64,000 bases of DNA. Source: G039954875 sp047528275 (GTDB taxonomy: Bacteria > Bacteroidota > Bacteroidia > Flavobacteriales > Blattabacteriaceae). The notes under the pieces are model-generated. The model worked only from the letters and a program-made list of their open reading frames with translations. It was not told where the DNA came from and ran no database searches. Each line of letters starts with the position of its first letter. Within the stretch, counting starts at the first letter, position 1. Location: positions 1,665,775 to 1,729,774 of the forward strand of contig CP180023.1 in NCBI GenBank assembly GCA_047528275.1, in the 5' to 3' direction. Made by a program: the position numbers and the translations under genes. This document shows, one piece after another, positions 29,771 to 40,408 of the stretch.

Positions 29771-30535
29771 ATGAAGATCATCAGTTACAACGTCAATGGA
29801 ATCCGTGCTGCGATGAACAAAGGCCTAATCGAATGGATCCAAGCCGCTCAGCCCGATGTACTCTGCTTACAAGAGATCAAAGCCTTCAAAGGACAGATCG
29901 ATACAAAATCCTTCGAATACCTGGGCTATCACCACTATTGGTTACCGGCTGAGAAGAAGGGCTACAGTGGAGTAGGCATACTCTCTAAGATAAAACCAAA
30001 ACACATAACCTATGGAATTGGTTTGGATCATATGAACGGCGAAGGGCGAGTGATCCGTGCAGACTTTGATTGGGGATCGGTCATCAGCCTTTATATCCCA
30101 TCTGGATCCAACATGGAAGCACGACTAGACTTCAAACTCCAATTCATGGACCACTTTTTTCACTACATCCAGAAATTAAAACAAGAACATCCGAATTTGA
30201 TTATCTCAGGTGATTACAATATTTGCCATGAGGCCATCGATATCCACGATCCGATACGAAATGTTACTGTCTCAGGCTTCTTACCTGTAGAACGGGCATG
30301 GATGACAAAGTTCATCCACTCAGGCTTCATCGATAGCTTTCGACACTTAGTCAAAAAGCCGCATCATTACAGCTGGTGGAGTTATCGAGCCAACGCACGA
30401 GCCAACAACAAAGGTTGGAGAATCGACTATCAAATGGTCAGCAAGCCATTAGAAGACAAGATACGAGATGCACTTATTTTACCCGAAGCTAAACATTCAG
30501 ACCATTGCCCAGTAGTATTGGAGATCGATCTGTAA
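29771..30535 (+). CDS. xth: Exodeoxyribonuclease III
   Basis: This is an AP endonuclease and 3'-5' exonuclease of base-excision repair. I choose the ATG at 29771 because 'MKIISYNVNGIRAAMNKGL' is the standard N-terminus. An earlier in-frame start at 29747 would add eight residues. Motifs are intact: 'DVLCLQEIKAF' with the metal Glu, 'YSGVGILSK', 'ISGDYNICHEAID' with Asp and Asn, 'WRIDYQMVS' and the final 'KHSDHCPVVLEIDL' with Asp-His. The length (254) is normal. Both neighbours are pseudogenes. Confidence 0.96.
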   Translation: MKIISYNVNGIRAAMNKGLIEWIQAAQPDVLCLQEIKAFKGQIDTKSFEYLGYHHYWLPAEKKGYSGVGILSKIKPKHITYGIGLDHMNGEGRVIRADFDWGSVISLYIPSGSNMEARLDFKLQFMDHFFHYIQKLKQEHPNLIISGDYNICHEAIDIHDPIRNVTVSGFLPVERAWMTKFIHSGFIDSFRHLVKKPHHYSWWSYRANARANNKGWRIDYQMVSKPLEDKIRDALILPEAKHSDHCPVVLEIDL

Positions 30536-30539
30536 CAAT

Positions 30540-32014
30540 TTAATGGATAATCTTTTCCAATACATCGATTTCCGAAGCATTGTGGAAAGTGATGCGCAAC
30601 TTCTGAGAAAGCGTAGGAATAATTTCTATAGTAAATACTTTCCGATGGGTTTTTCATTTTGTACCTTCCAACCAAACCAAATCAATGGAACATGAGTATC
30701 ATAATTGTATAGTAAAACGTGAGTAATCTTATAAGGATCATCCGATCCTACAAATTCATTCAATTTGATCGATCGGACGGAATCCTTCTTTAAGGAGAGA
30801 TTAAAACTGATATAATCATCTATCAAATCCTGATCGTGTTTTTCTACCGAGAAAGCTCGAAAACCTTTAAGAAAGGATTTCCCTAAAAAAAATCTACCAC
30901 ATACTTCCGATACTTCAGATAATTGGAATTTTCCAGACCACCGTAATCTAATGTAAGAAAAAGCAAATATCTCCCTCTATCAACCTTTTTATCTAAAAAG
31001 GACAATAAATCAGCTAGGTTGCTATCCAATCTTAGATAAGTATCCTGGAAGCCCTACCGAACGAAGGCCCATAGCATGTCCGAGATCGTCGGTAGACTAA
31101 AACCAAATCATAATAATATACCTAAATTAATATAAACAAAATACTTCATTATTAAATTAATAATTTATAAATATCTACTAAAGAATAATTAATAAAATAG
31201 GTATACTTAATAATACCCACTGCCTTAGTTTCAACCACTTTTTGCAAATTGTAGGGGAAAGTCAATGTGACTTTTCCCGGACCCTTGTTTTCATAAGGAT
31301 TGTCATCCAGTAAGCTTTTCATCATAAGCCTCAGGATCCTTCATCAAAGACCATCCCAGGCAAATGTAATTTATATAATATTTCTTAGCATTGAAAGCCT
31401 TGACCCAAGCAGGTAAGTCTTTCATATAATAACTGCTCATGATGAAATTCGCAGTTTGAGACATCCAATAAACCGCATAGGAAAAATGGCCTACAGATAA
31501 TATGGCTCCACGGTCTTTCAAATCGAGGCAGATGACTTTGATACGGAAATTTGTCATCATCTTCAACTCATCAGTGAAGGTTGATCGCTTGAATATTTCT
31601 AAGAACATCCTACCTTCCTATTCCTCTCCTGCCACTATCAAACGTACTTGGCCCATCCTCAGCACAATAAAACCGATTCCACATATCTCTCTCATACTAA
31701 TGATTGGCCAAAATACCGTGTACAGCAGGCATAGTTCCAGTATAGATCGAAACATATCCCGGTTCAGTATAGGTCGGCACATAGTTGTAATGCACATTGT
31801 GGAAGAGAAAATACTCCTTTATAATACGATTAAAACCATCTTTAGAAGATTCCTCATCAAAGCGATAGAAATATTCCTACCTCATCTGATCTACCAGTAT
31901 ACCGACGACTACATGAAATTTTTATTCAAAATTGTTTTTCAATACCACAACTCGTATGAAAGTAAATCCTAATATAATGAAGGCGGGAAAAAACACAAAA
32001 ATTGATCTATTCAT
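30540..32014 (-). pseudogene. PafA-like alkaline phosphatase pseudogene
   Basis: This is the remnant of a secreted alkaline-phosphatase-superfamily phosphatase of the Bacteroidota PafA type. It starts at 32014 with a signal-like segment. It then reads 'HVVVGILVDQMR', 'NVHYNYVPTYTEPGYVSIYTG' (the nucleophile region, where Glu now stands at the usual Gly) and 'PAVHGILAN'. In the middle, 'MTNFRIKVICLDLKDRGAIL', 'SSYYMKDLPAWVKAFNAKK' and 'CLGWSLMKDPEAYDE' are readable. Near the end 'YNYDTHVPLIWFGWKV' carries a metal His, and a normal stop lies at 30540. Many frameshifts and a decayed stretch at about 30830-31250 inactivate it. Phosphate scavenging by this route is lost. Confidence 0.8.
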
Positions 32015-32098
32015 AAAATCTGTAATGTATCTAATTGGGTAATTATAAAACATCATCCGATCCAAGCCGTCATAAACTCCTTAATAAAGATGTTTTAC

Positions 32099-32106
32099 TA
32101 ACTTTG
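32099..32106 (+). promoter_or_regulatory. Promoter -7 box ahead of metG
   Basis: TAACTTTG matches TAnnTTTG and lies 26 bases upstream of the metG ATG, giving a short 5' leader. Confidence 0.5.
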
Positions 32107-32132
32107 GTTCCAATTGATTGAATCCCCATCCA

Positions 32133-33851
32133 ATGAGCAAAAACACTCAACGTTACACGGTCACAGCAGCCCTTCCCTATGCCAATGGTCCGGTACATAT
32201 CGGACATCTTGCTGGTGTATACGTACCGGCAGACATCTTCGTACGTTATCTCAGACGCAAAGGAAAAAACGTCATCTTCATCTGTGGATCCGACGAGCAT
32301 GGGGTACCAATCACCATCCGGTCGAAAAAAGAAGGCATCAATCCACAAGAATCCGTCGACAAGTACCATTTCATAATCAAAGAACACTTCGAAAAGTTCG
32401 GAATCTCTTTTGACAACTACTCGCGTACCTCTTCCAAAATTCATCACAAAACCGCTACTAATTTTTTCAAGCGGCTCAACGAACAAGCCGTATTTATCAA
32501 AGAAACATCTGAGCAATACTATGATGAGCACGCCCAACAATTCCTAGCCGATCGGTACATCCTAGGCCACTGTCCCCGTTGCGATAATGAGAACGCCTAC
32601 GGAGACCAATGTGAAAAATGCGGTAGCTCACTCAGTCCCGAGGAGTTGATCCACCCACGATCTACACTAAGCGGACAAACCCCTGTACTGAAAAAAACCA
32701 AGCACTGGTACCTCCCATTGGACCGGTATCAAGACTTTCTAAAAAAATGGATCCTCGAAGGACATAAAGATGATTGGAAAACTAATGTCTACGGACAAGT
32801 CAAATCCTGGCTCGACGAAGGTCTCAAACCACGTTCCGTGACCCGAGACCTCAATTGGGGTATCCCCGTACCACTCGATGGAGCTGAAGGTAAAGTCCTC
32901 TACGTATGGTTTGATGCACCTATCGGCTATCTCTCTTCAACGATCGAGTGGGCTACACATCAGGGAAAAGATTGGAAACCTTATTGGAAAGACAGTGATA
33001 CCACCCTGATCCACTTCATCGGAAAGGACAATATCGTCTTCCATTGTATCATCTTCCCGGTCATGCTTAAAGCCCACGGTGGATATATCCTGCCGGAAAA
33101 TGTCCCAGCTAATGAATTCCTCAATCTAGAAAACGAGAAGATCTCCACATCGCGAAACTGGGCCGTCTGGTTACACGAATTCCTCGAGGACTTCCCGGGT
33201 CACCAAGACGCATTACGCTACATCCTGACGGTCAAAATGCCCGAAACCAAAGACAACAATTTCAGTTGGAAAGATTTTCAGACACGGATCAACTCAGAGC
33301 TCATAGCCATACTAGGCAACTTCATCCATCGCAGCCTAGTACTCACACAAAAATACCATCAGGGCAGAGTACCCGATCCGGGAGTACTCTCAGAAAAAGA
33401 CCAAGAGATCTTATCACAGATCAAGAACTATCCGGATCAGATCGGTTGTCTAATAGAAGATTATCATTTCCGAGATAGCCTGACTGCTTTCATGAATCTA
33501 GCCCGACTAGGTAACAAATATCTGACCGAAGAAGCCCCTTGGGAAATTTATAGCAATCACCACAAACGAGTCGGAAGGATCCTTTACGTTTCACTACAGA
33601 TCGCAGGGATGCTCTTCCAATTAGCCGAACCATTCTTGCCCGATACAGCACAAAAGTTGTCCAAGATGCTCCACTTATCCCCCTACCCTTGGGACAAATT
33701 GCAAGAGCTTGAGATCCTAAGTCCAGGTCACATATTGGGACAACCCATACTTTTGTTTGAAAAAATAGAAGATTCCAAAATCCAAAAACAACTCAAAAAA
33801 TTGGAAGCAAGTAAGCAAAGCAACTACCTACTCAGACAGACAAGCCTGTAG
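32133..33851 (+). CDS. metG: Methionyl-tRNA synthetase (catalytic and anticodon domains)
   Basis: MetG charges tRNA-Met. The ATG at 32133 gives 572 residues. A TTG at 32118 is possible but adds only five residues. Present are the HIGH-type motif 'PYANGPVHIGHLAGVY', the zinc knuckle 'CPRCDNENAYGDQCEKCG', the KMSKS-type motif as 'ENEKISTSRNW', and the helical anticodon-binding domain. Bacteroidota MetG normally continues about 110 residues with a C-terminal tRNA-binding (EMAP/Trbp111-like) domain. Here a TAG at 33849 stops translation, and the downstream remnant is broken. The core enzyme is complete and can act as a monomer in other bacteria. Confidence 0.95.
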   Translation: MSKNTQRYTVTAALPYANGPVHIGHLAGVYVPADIFVRYLRRKGKNVIFICGSDEHGVPITIRSKKEGINPQESVDKYHFIIKEHFEKFGISFDNYSRTSSKIHHKTATNFFKRLNEQAVFIKETSEQYYDEHAQQFLADRYILGHCPRCDNENAYGDQCEKCGSSLSPEELIHPRSTLSGQTPVLKKTKHWYLPLDRYQDFLKKWILEGHKDDWKTNVYGQVKSWLDEGLKPRSVTRDLNWGIPVPLDGAEGKVLYVWFDAPIGYLSSTIEWATHQGKDWKPYWKDSDTTLIHFIGKDNIVFHCIIFPVMLKAHGGYILPENVPANEFLNLENEKISTSRNWAVWLHEFLEDFPGHQDALRYILTVKMPETKDNNFSWKDFQTRINSELIAILGNFIHRSLVLTQKYHQGRVPDPGVLSEKDQEILSQIKNYPDQIGCLIEDYHFRDSLTAFMNLARLGNKYLTEEAPWEIYSNHHKRVGRILYVSLQIAGMLFQLAEPFLPDTAQKLSKMLHLSPYPWDKLQELEILSPGHILGQPILLFEKIEDSKIQKQLKKLEASKQSNYLLRQTSL

Positions 33852-34179
33852 TGAACCCAAGCGTAAGTTTTGACGATTTCTCCAAAATCAAGCTACGAAT
33901 CGGAACCATATTAGAAGCAGAAAATGACTAATTCCGACCACTTGTTCAAACTACAAGTAGATATCGGTACAGAGGTACGTACCATTGTATCAATCATTTC
34001 CGAAATATTCTCCCCAAACAACTCATCAACAAGTCGGTGAGTATATAGTCAATCTGGCTCAACGGAGCATCCGAGGCATCAAGAGCAAAAGTATGCTCCT
34101 ACTGACGAAAAATGCCGAAGAATTACTTGTTTTCCTCATTCCAGAAGAGAGTGTAGAAAATGGTGCCCCCATCCACTGA
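33852..34179 (+). pseudogene. Detached, broken C-terminal tRNA-binding domain of metG
   Basis: Directly after the metG stop the sequence reads 'SFDDFSKIKLRIGTILEAEND', a stop, then in other frames 'KLQVDIGTEVRTIVS' and 'IVNLAQRSIRGIKSKSMLLL' and 'FLIPEESVENGAPIH'. These match the OB-fold tRNA-binding domain normally fused to MetG. At least one stop and two frameshifts break it, and no start codon restores a full domain. This part is lost while the catalytic part remains open. Confidence 0.85.
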
Positions 34180-36769
34180 AGCCTGCATAGTCAAGAATAT
34201 CAATCCGAAGCTAAACCAAAATCCTTCTTCCAATCATAAGAGGACCTCTTCATGCGATACTCGTACATAAATACAATCTTATCATCGGAAAATCTGATGA
34301 GACTGATCCCACGTGACAAGGTATAAAGAACCCCATCGGAAATAGACTCAAAAGTCCATTCCGAAAAAGACAGACGATCAACCGGAAGTTCATAAAAAGA
34401 AAGTACATTCTACTTGATAATCAATTTATCATAATTTATATAAGTATCAAATCAATCCCTTATTTTCGAAAGACTGTGGTACGTAGGCCCATGAGACTCT
34501 ATCTTGACTACCTCATGATCAAGCCAAGAGACGATCAAGTCGATATCGTTCTATTTCCAACCGTTTATATAGCGGTTGAAAAGATCTTACAGAATAATTT
34601 TTATCTTATGACGATTTTCATTTCCTCGATCTAAAATATCACTAAATCTCATCATTTGAGCCCATTACAATTAAAAAAAACGCCATACGCCCTCTAACAC
34701 ATCACCTACAATAAACGGATAAGATCCTGTTCCATCAAGCAGTTGATCATGCACTCAATTAGATACCAGTTCAATATTTTTACATATCGATCTTAATATA
34801 TGACCATAGTGTACGAAATCTTCTCAATTTGATAATTGTCTAATCGGACCACCTATTCGCCAAATGCCTCCAATGCCATTGTCTTGACGTCTTCAAAGGC
34901 ATCCCGAAGTAGAGTGAAAAAAAACACACTCTGCCGATAGTATCACCTTGATATCATCCTAAATCACATCCATTCCCCGAGCACCATATGTAAAGCCTCG
35001 GCTCTTCGCGAGAATACATCCGAACAACATTACAAAGAATCTTGTAGTGGATAGCAAAAAGTAGAAGATTTTTTTCCTCACAGTGATATTTGTTGAACTC
35101 TTCGCTGAAAAATCAGACTAAGCTAGCCTCCAATTGTGCATAGTTTGCACACTCGTTGTGAACCATATATACGGGCAAGTCTGCACCACTTATCAATAGA
35201 CACTCGATGTATCGGAAGTGCCATTTATGCACTGGCTGAAATCGTCACTCCCAGATAAATGGTCTTTTTCATTGCGATGAGGTCTCTCTTGACTGTAAAG
35301 ATAAAGGACGAATACTTTTAATCGTATGGGGACTCAACGGTGATTCCTTAGAGGATAGACTTCGACCTTTAAGACCACTCAGAACCATAGGTTAAGCCGG
35401 ACGATCGTCCGGAGTGCATATCAACCCACCTACCCCCAGCATCACCTCTTTTCAGTTGAAGTCTTTTCCCTATAGTGATCTCCCAGATCTGCCCACCTAT
35501 ATCGGTTTCCGTACTTTCTAGACGTCCAATCGTTTTCCATCTCTGCAGACGGCTTCAAACATATGATCTCTTGGATCAGATAGCCCCCGCCATATCCGAT
35601 AGAACATAAACAAGCCAAACATAAACACATAATACTGATCATCTTCATAGATATCCAGGCCTATATATCCAAAAAAAAATTAAGACATATCCATAATGAA
35701 TACATGGTGACATAGGGATCCAAGTCCACTTGTTAGAAAACATCCACAGGAAGAAAATGCCTACAAACACCAAGTCGGACCAGGTTATGAAGAGAACAAG
35801 ATCAAGTAGACCCTTTAATAAAACCAACCGGTGTATAAAAGCCAGTAATAGAGTTGCTCCCGAAACGATAGATTGAAGTTAAGGTACATGAGATACAACA
35901 GACTTATGATGAGTTACTTCTCATAAAGGATTATGCCAATCTTTGTCGGATCTTTAAAATCCTCACCAAAAAAGTCCTTGCTATACACCCCCATCCTTAT
36001 CCACCACAGGATGATGGCAATACCAATGCAAATGGGAGGAGACGAGCCCAGACCTCTTGAACAGAGACATTGTCAAACTTCACAGAGACCATGATAGAAA
36101 ATTTAAAGATGACCATCATCAAAGGGAAGGCGAGGAAGCAATAATACCATTCTTTGTAACTGAAAAACCATATACCCATTCATAGGATGTTACTTAAAAT
36201 CCAGTTGAAGAAGTAAACAAAATTTTGAATGGGTACTAAAGTATTCAAATGGTAAAAGTAAAAATCTGCTGGATCTGGGAAGAGCAGATAGACATGAGCG
36301 AGCAGTGCACAAAGCAGTAATAGTACATCGATAGCATAGGTCCTTGAGCACATCCCACTTCATCACCATACAAGCGATTGATATGGCGTTCTCTATATCC
36401 ATAGAGAAGATAATCAACCATCAAGACTAGAGAGAGCACATACAACTGATTCCTTTCTTGGAGTACACCTGTACCCCAATACAAGGGACTGAGAACAATC
36501 TACTAGTTTTTGAGCATAAGTATCCCCACACAAGGATTCCAACGATACTTACACGAGAGATAGAAGGCAGTCGACAAGGCAGACATCAGTGTTTCAAAAA
36601 GAAAATGGTAAAAAAATTCTGGTATCTAAATAATAATATCATTGGGAAAAAAAATATTCCATGGGTTGAATTCCTTTGTAGAGATAGTAAAAAATACGGA
36701 AAGCACTACTGAGATAGAGATGCACACCTCCATCCAAAATAAAGGGATCCTTTTATATTTCCTCTTCAT
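34180..36769 (-). pseudogene. Unidentified membrane-protein remnant and debris
   Basis: No intact gene is seen. A minus-strand remnant begins at about 36769 with 'MKRKYKRIPLFWMEVCISIS' and continues through hydrophobic pieces in changing frames ('LYVLSLVLMVDYLLYGYRE', 'FSYKEWYYCFLAFPLMMVIF', 'LVFVGIFFLWMFSN'). This is consistent with a protein of many membrane helices followed by a soluble part (35600-34900). The lower part (34200-34650) has pieces such as 'SDGVLYTLSRGISLIRFSDD' that may belong to a different gene. I cannot name either. Confidence 0.35.
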
Positions 36770-37437
36770 GCGGATATTAATCTTCTTATACGCGCTCTAT
36801 TATTTATAATCTTTAATATCCATAATATTAATTCATTTAATCTAGACCTGTATCTGTATCTCTACCTTCCTCTATCTTAATTTTCACTTCTTCAAACCAT
36901 GGACAGGACGTCCTGATGTCTTCTCCTGACTACCTTTTGTGGTTTTAGTTATAATTTAATAATTATTTGTTTTTATTAATGTTTTGTAAACTTACCCAAT
37001 AAAATACACAATCATAGATGGAGAATCCTCCTACCTGTAACAAGGGAAAATCATCTCAAATTCTTTGCAGATCCTTATAAGTATATCTTATAAGGGACCC
37101 ACTTACAAGCACTAAGGTAAACTAGAGGTAAAGATTGATTATAGTGATCTATTTTTCCTACTAAAAAATGACGTTGCTAACTTATAAAAAAAAATATAAA
37201 ATAATAATTTAATTAAAATTAATTAATTTTAGATAAATTTCAATATTTAAAACTTGAATACAATCGGATTTTAAGCTCATTTTAAAAACCAATATGAGCA
37301 TACATCAATGGCATTGATAAGTGATCACACGATTAACCTATAGATCAAAAGCCTTATAAGAATTCTAAATTTAAGTTCTGATTAGGAGTAGATCGACTTC
37401 ATAAATCGTACTAAGAGATTCGCGTCAAAAAAAACGA
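36770..37437. other. AT-rich non-coding stretch
   Basis: I see no gene, RNA or clear repeat. The runs 36940-37010 and 37190-37250 are nearly pure A and T. Confidence 0.4.
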
Positions 37438-38721
37438 TCATTCGTATCGATATCGTTCTCCCCAACGGCCTTTTAGGACAGTCTTGATGTTGTCCTCTTG
37501 AGGATTTGCCCCAGGTTCATAAAGCTTAGTCCCGGACAGCGTTTCGGGTAAAAATTCTATATCAACAAAATTTCCTTTAAAGTGATGGGCATACTGATAC
37601 CCCTCATCATAGTGGGAATTTTTCATCAGCTGGGTAGGAGCATTTCTCAGAGGTAGCGGAACAGGTAGATCGCCTGTACGGCGGACGATCTCTTGAGCAG
37701 TATTGATCGCCTCTAGCACAGTATTGCTCTTGGGCGAATTGGCCAGATAAAGTGCACAATGACTCAGGATGATCCGACTCTCGGGATAGCCGATAACATC
37801 GACTGCTTGAAAAGTATTGTTAGCCACCACCAAAGCCATCGGATCGGCCAAACCGATGTCTTCGGATGCTAGGATGAGCATACGCCGAGCAATAAACTTG
37901 ACATCCTCGCCTCCTTCTATCATACGAGCTAACCAATATACGACAGCATTCGGATCAGAACCACGGAGAGACTTGATGAAAGCCGATATGATATCATAGT
38001 GATATTCGCCCGTCTTATCATAACGCCTCATGTTTTTATGAAATTGCGCCTTGACCAACGTATCATCGATTACAACAGGCTGTCCGGGAGGGAAAACATC
38101 CACGAGCAACTCCAGCGCATTCAAAAGTTTCCGAGCATCCCCACCAGAAAAATACAACAGGGCTTCCATTTGTTCAAGTTGGACTATTCTCTTCGATAAA
38201 ATCACATCCTTTTTCAAGGCATTGTCAAGCAACTGCTCAAGCGCTGCGCTGCTCAAAGGCAATAGCTTATACAACTGACAACGAGAGAGCAAGGAAGAGA
38301 CCACCTCAAAACTGGGATTTTCTGTCGTAGCGCCGATTAGGACAAGCCAACCCTTCTCAATAGCTTCAAGCAAGGACTCCTGTTGCCCCTTGTGGAAGCG
38401 ATGGATTTCATCTATAAAAAGTACAGGAGTCTTGGTAGAGAAAAGGTCTCTTTTTTTGGCTTTTTCGATCACTTCGCGCACTTCCTTTACTCCAGCATTG
38501 ATAGCACTCAAGTGTTGAAAGGAAGTTTTCAGTGTCAGGGCGATGATCCTAGCCAAGGTAGTCTTACCAGTGCCCGGCGGCCCCCAAAAGATCAGTGAAG
38601 GGACACGTCCGACATCCAACATTGTACGGATGACTCCACCTGGCCCAGTCAAACGATCCTGGCCAATGTAATCATCTAAAGTCTTTGGCCGTAATCTTTC
38701 GGCCAGCGGCGTGTCATACAT
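37438..38721 (-). CDS. rarA: Replication-associated recombination protein A (AAA+ ATPase)
   Basis: RarA (MgsA) acts at stalled replication forks. The 427-residue intact frame starts 'MYDTPLAERLRPKTLDDYIGQDRL', then has Walker A 'FWGPPGTGKTTLARIIA', Walker B 'VLFIDEIHRFHKGQQESLLEAIEKG', sensor 1 'LIGATTENPSFEV' and the arginine finger region 'LLSRCQLYKL'. The C-terminal tetramerisation domain has 'ARRMLILASEDIGLADP' and 'HYDEGYQYAHHF'. A TAnnTTTG box precedes it. It is divergent from yidD. Confidence 0.96.
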   Translation of the reverse strand: MYDTPLAERLRPKTLDDYIGQDRLTGPGGVIRTMLDVGRVPSLIFWGPPGTGKTTLARIIALTLKTSFQHLSAINAGVKEVREVIEKAKKRDLFSTKTPVLFIDEIHRFHKGQQESLLEAIEKGWLVLIGATTENPSFEVVSSLLSRCQLYKLLPLSSAALEQLLDNALKKDVILSKRIVQLEQMEALLYFSGGDARKLLNALELLVDVFPPGQPVVIDDTLVKAQFHKNMRRYDKTGEYHYDIISAFIKSLRGSDPNAVVYWLARMIEGGEDVKFIARRMLILASEDIGLADPMALVVANNTFQAVDVIGYPESRIILSHCALYLANSPKSNTVLEAINTAQEIVRRTGDLPVPLPLRNAPTQLMKNSHYDEGYQYAHHFKGNFVDIEFLPETLSGTKLYEPGANPQEDNIKTVLKGRWGERYRYE

Positions 38722-38747
38722 TTCACCCTATTATTTTAAGCCAATGC

Positions 38748-38755
38748 CAAAGATA
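38748..38755 (-). promoter_or_regulatory. Promoter -7 box ahead of rarA
   Basis: On the minus strand it reads TATCTTTG, a perfect TAnnTTTG, 27 bases before the rarA ATG in the rarA-yidD intergenic space. Confidence 0.5.
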
Positions 38756-38787
38756 ATCATTGTAAAAGTCATATTTTAGCACTCGCT

Positions 38788-39036
38788 ATGAGGCACGATA
38801 AGAAGATCAGCATAACCCCCTTGCTGATGTTAACCAGGTTTTATCAACAAGCAGTATCGCCCTGGTTAGGTCCAAGTTGTCGCTATACGCCCAGTTGTTC
38901 GGAGTATACAGCTACGGCACTAAAAACTTATGGATTTTTTCGTGGGATCCAGTTGGGTTTCAAACGGATAATAAGTTGTCATCCCTGGGGCGGAAAGGGC
39001 TATGATCCAATACCAATAAAAAAAATAAAGAAATGA
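38788..39036 (+). CDS. yidD: Membrane protein insertion efficiency factor YidD
   Basis: This is a small YidD family protein thought to assist insertion of membrane proteins near YidC. The 82 residues hold the signature 'LTRFYQQAVSPWLGPSCRYTPSCSEYTATAL' with three conserved Cys residues, and 'GFKRIISCHPWGGKGYDPIP'. A hydrophobic and amphipathic N-terminal helix precedes the Cys motif. The gene overlaps lgt by four bases (ATGA), so the two are likely translated together. Confidence 0.95.
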   Translation: MRHDKKISITPLLMLTRFYQQAVSPWLGPSCRYTPSCSEYTATALKTYGFFRGIQLGFKRIISCHPWGGKGYDPIPIKKIKK

Positions 39037-39902
39037 ATTTTTTAGAATACATCACTTGGGATCCAGTTAAAGGGATCGATTTAGGTTTTTTTACCCTTCA
39101 TTTCTATAGCTTGATGTTTGTCATGGCCTTTTTATTTGGCTGGTATATCATGGCGCACATTTTCCAAAAGGAAAAGATGGATAAAAAATATCTCGATCCA
39201 TTGTTGGTTTACACTGTTCTAGCTACGCTCATCGGCGCACGGCTTGGGCAAGTCTTTTTTTATGATCTACCATACTTTAAAGACCATTGGCTCGAGGCAC
39301 TGCTACCGATACGAGAAAATCCTGACGGTACTCTTTTAGGAATCATCAAAGGTTATCAATTCATCGGTTACCGTGGATTAGCTAGTCACGGCGCCGCATT
39401 AGGACTCATCATATCAACATATCTCTATAGTAAAAAGGTGATTCAAAAGCCTTTTCTATGGCTCTACGATAGACTGTGTATCCCCATCGCCTTGGGTTGT
39501 GCCTTTATTAGAATAGGAAATTTTTTCAATTCGGAGATCGTGGGAAAACCATCAGATCTACCTTGGGCTGTAAAATTTATGCAGATGGACGCCGAATATG
39601 GTGAAATCGTACCCCGACACCCGACTCAATTGTACGAAGCTGCCGGATATTTCGGTGTCTTCCTGCTATCATGGTACATATACCGAAAGACGGAAAAAAG
39701 AAATCTATTGGGTTATATCTTTGGCTTGTTTTTCACTCTGATCTGGTCGATACGTATTTCGATAGAATTCATCAAAGAGCCTCAAGGTAAGGAAATCATC
39801 CAAATCTCATGTTTGAATACAGGACAACTTCTCGGTATTCCCTTCCTCTTTATAGGTATATTGGTTATGGTAATTGCTTATAAGAGAAAATATACCTCAT
39901 GA
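39033..39902 (+). CDS. lgt: Prolipoprotein diacylglyceryl transferase
   Basis: Lgt attaches diacylglycerol to the lipobox Cys of prolipoproteins in the inner membrane. The 289-residue protein has about seven membrane helices. The Lgt signature appears as 'GYRGLASHGAALGLIIS', followed by 'PIALGCAFIRIGNFFNSEIVGKPSDLPWAVKF' with the conserved Arg-Ile-Gly-Asn, and 'RHPTQLYEA'. Its retention fits the intact lipoprotein genes nearby (NlpC/P60). It overlaps yidD upstream and the DUF192 gene downstream by four bases each. Confidence 0.97.
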   Translation: MNFLEYITWDPVKGIDLGFFTLHFYSLMFVMAFLFGWYIMAHIFQKEKMDKKYLDPLLVYTVLATLIGARLGQVFFYDLPYFKDHWLEALLPIRENPDGTLLGIIKGYQFIGYRGLASHGAALGLIISTYLYSKKVIQKPFLWLYDRLCIPIALGCAFIRIGNFFNSEIVGKPSDLPWAVKFMQMDAEYGEIVPRHPTQLYEAAGYFGVFLLSWYIYRKTEKRNLLGYIFGLFFTLIWSIRISIEFIKEPQGKEIIQISCLNTGQLLGIPFLFIGILVMVIAYKRKYTS

Positions 39903-40408
39903 TGAAAAAAATTATCCCTTACATCTTGATGACTAATTTATTATTGATAGTCCTTTTATTCATCTACAAAAAAGACGATCAAAAAAATATTTCTAAGTTA
40001 TTGGAAATCGAATTCATCAAAGAGGGAGAACTCCAGCTAAAAAACGGGGTGGAAACGATTAAAAAAATCGACATCGAATTGGCTACCAGCGAACAAAAAA
40101 GAGTCCAAGGTTTAATGCACCGCTCCTCGATGCAAGAAGACCAAGGTATGCTCTTCATCTTCGATGAGCCCAAACCACAAAGCTTCTGGATGAAAGATAC
40201 TCGCATCCCGTTGGACATCATCTACATCGATTCAGACAGTACCGTGATTAACACTGCAAAAAATGTTCCTCCAATGATTGAGACAGGAGTCCCCCAATCC
40301 AAAAAACCCGCAAAATTTGTACTCGAGATCAATGGGGGTATGGCCAACCAATGGGGCGTCAAAGAGGGTATAACCAAGATCAATTGGGAAGCGATCAGTC
40401 AGCCATGA
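39899..40408 (+). CDS. DUF192 domain protein, membrane-anchored or exported
   Basis: The 169-residue protein has one N-terminal membrane segment (about residues 4-22) and a DUF192 domain from about residue 55. The domain shows 'QGLMHRSSMQEDQGMLFIFDEPKPQSFWMKDTRIPLDIIYID' and 'INTAKNVPPM', the family hallmark. The function of DUF192 is not established. The gene overlaps lgt by four bases and is the last of the yidD-lgt-DUF192 unit. The frame is intact. Confidence 0.88.
   Translation: MMKKIIPYILMTNLLLIVLLFIYKKDDQKNISKLLEIEFIKEGELQLKNGVETIKKIDIELATSEQKRVQGLMHRSSMQEDQGMLFIFDEPKPQSFWMKDTRIPLDIIYIDSDSTVINTAKNVPPMIETGVPQSKKPAKFVLEINGGMANQWGVKEGITKINWEAISQP

Noticed and set aside
38788..39036. YidD as part of an rpmH-rnpA-yidC cluster
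   Set aside because: The neighbours are rarA and lgt, and no rpmH, rnpA or yidC is present, so the classical cluster is not here.
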